NCBI GenBank assembly: GCA_003963405.1
Contig: RXIY01000041.1
Coordinates: 1-41,081, forward strand
Source: Hyphomicrobiales bacterium
GTDB taxonomy: Bacteria; Pseudomonadota; Alphaproteobacteria; Rhizobiales; Beijerinckiaceae
DNA length: 41,081 bases
Direction: 5' to 3'
This document shows, piece after piece, positions 40,987-41,081 of the stretch (the stretch's first letter is position 1; each line of letters starts with the position of its first letter). The notes beneath the pieces were generated by a model, which was given only the letters and a program-made list of their open reading frames with translations, was not told the origin of the DNA and did no database searches. The position numbers were made by a program, and so were the translations under genes.

Positions 40987-41081
40987 GGTTCTGTTGCGTT
41001 AATTTCATTAGAGCGTGGCCCGGTTGCCCCTCGGGGTATTTCAGGCGGCCAATGAATAAAATTGTTCTGCGGCGGAAAGAT
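40987..41081. mobile_element. End of a second IS6-like insertion element (runs out of window)
   Basis: GGTTCTGTTGCGTTAATTTC begins exactly where the ATPase homology stops. GGTTCTGTTGC is the usual start of IS6-family terminal repeats and resembles GGTTCTGTCGC of the complete element at 20009. Only 95 bp are in the window, so the transposase cannot be seen. Confidence 0.65.

Overview
The window looks like an accessory, rearranged segment of an alphaproteobacterial genome, chromosomal or plasmid. The evidence is high GC coding sequence, a PhyR-type receiver domain, a FixL-like kinase, a DUF3768 gene and a small Hyphomicrobiales-type hypothetical gene. A methylotroph or methanotroph host (Methylocystis/Methylosinus-like) is only a guess. 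No rRNA, tRNA, CRISPR array or replication gene was found. Decayed genes are common and three insertion sequences, whole or partial, are present.

Layout. 0-3.3 kb: the 3' part of a bile-acid:Na+ symporter-like carrier, a decayed rraA-like gene, a cobalamin riboswitch with its target cbiZ (cobinamide salvage), and a TfoX-N protein. 3.2-3.6 kb: remnants of a thioredoxin-like protein and a multicopper oxidase. 3.8-5.4 kb: a receiver-only regulator followed by a FixL-like PAS histidine kinase. 5.5-9.5 kb: a plasmid/ICE-like stretch with a frameshifted DUF3768 gene, a frameshifted ArdC antirestriction gene, and small hypothetical and membrane genes, one split by an in-frame TAG. 9.5-12.3 kb: small secreted Gly-, Tyr- or His-rich proteins and an MFS remnant. 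12.4-15.3 kb: mgtC-sulP, transcribed leftward. 15.7-18.6 kb: a small conserved ORF, a divergent NRAMP-like metal transporter and a DUF6065-like protein. 18.6-20.8 kb: a His-tract exported protein, a broken molybdopterin-domain gene and an IS6-family element. 21.1-29.9 kb: the high-affinity K+ system, with kdpDE leftward and kdpFABC rightward. Up to three micro-ORFs precede kdpF, and a second, decayed kdpE follows kdpC, ended by a truncated IS481-type element.

30.8-41 kb: an iron-uptake block. A Fiu/PiuA-type TonB-dependent receptor, two tandem PiuC/YbiX-like Fe(II)/2-oxoglutarate oxygenases, exbB, exbD and tonB form one tight rightward operon. It is flanked by about 580-bp direct repeats, each holding a hemP-like gene and the 3' end of a heavy-metal P-type ATPase. 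Remnants of other TonB receptors, an IsdG-like monooxygenase and a broken P-type ATPase cut by another IS6-like end complete the block.

Taken together, the region is a patchwork of metal and ion homeostasis functions (Fe/heme, K+, probably Mg/Mn, sulfate-type anions, Cu remnants) assembled and eroded by mobile elements. The observations most worth following are the paired PiuC paralogues of which one lacks the distal metal-ligand His, the direct repeats bracketing the iron operon, the NRAMP-like protein without the canonical metal motifs, and the micro-ORFs ahead of kdpF.
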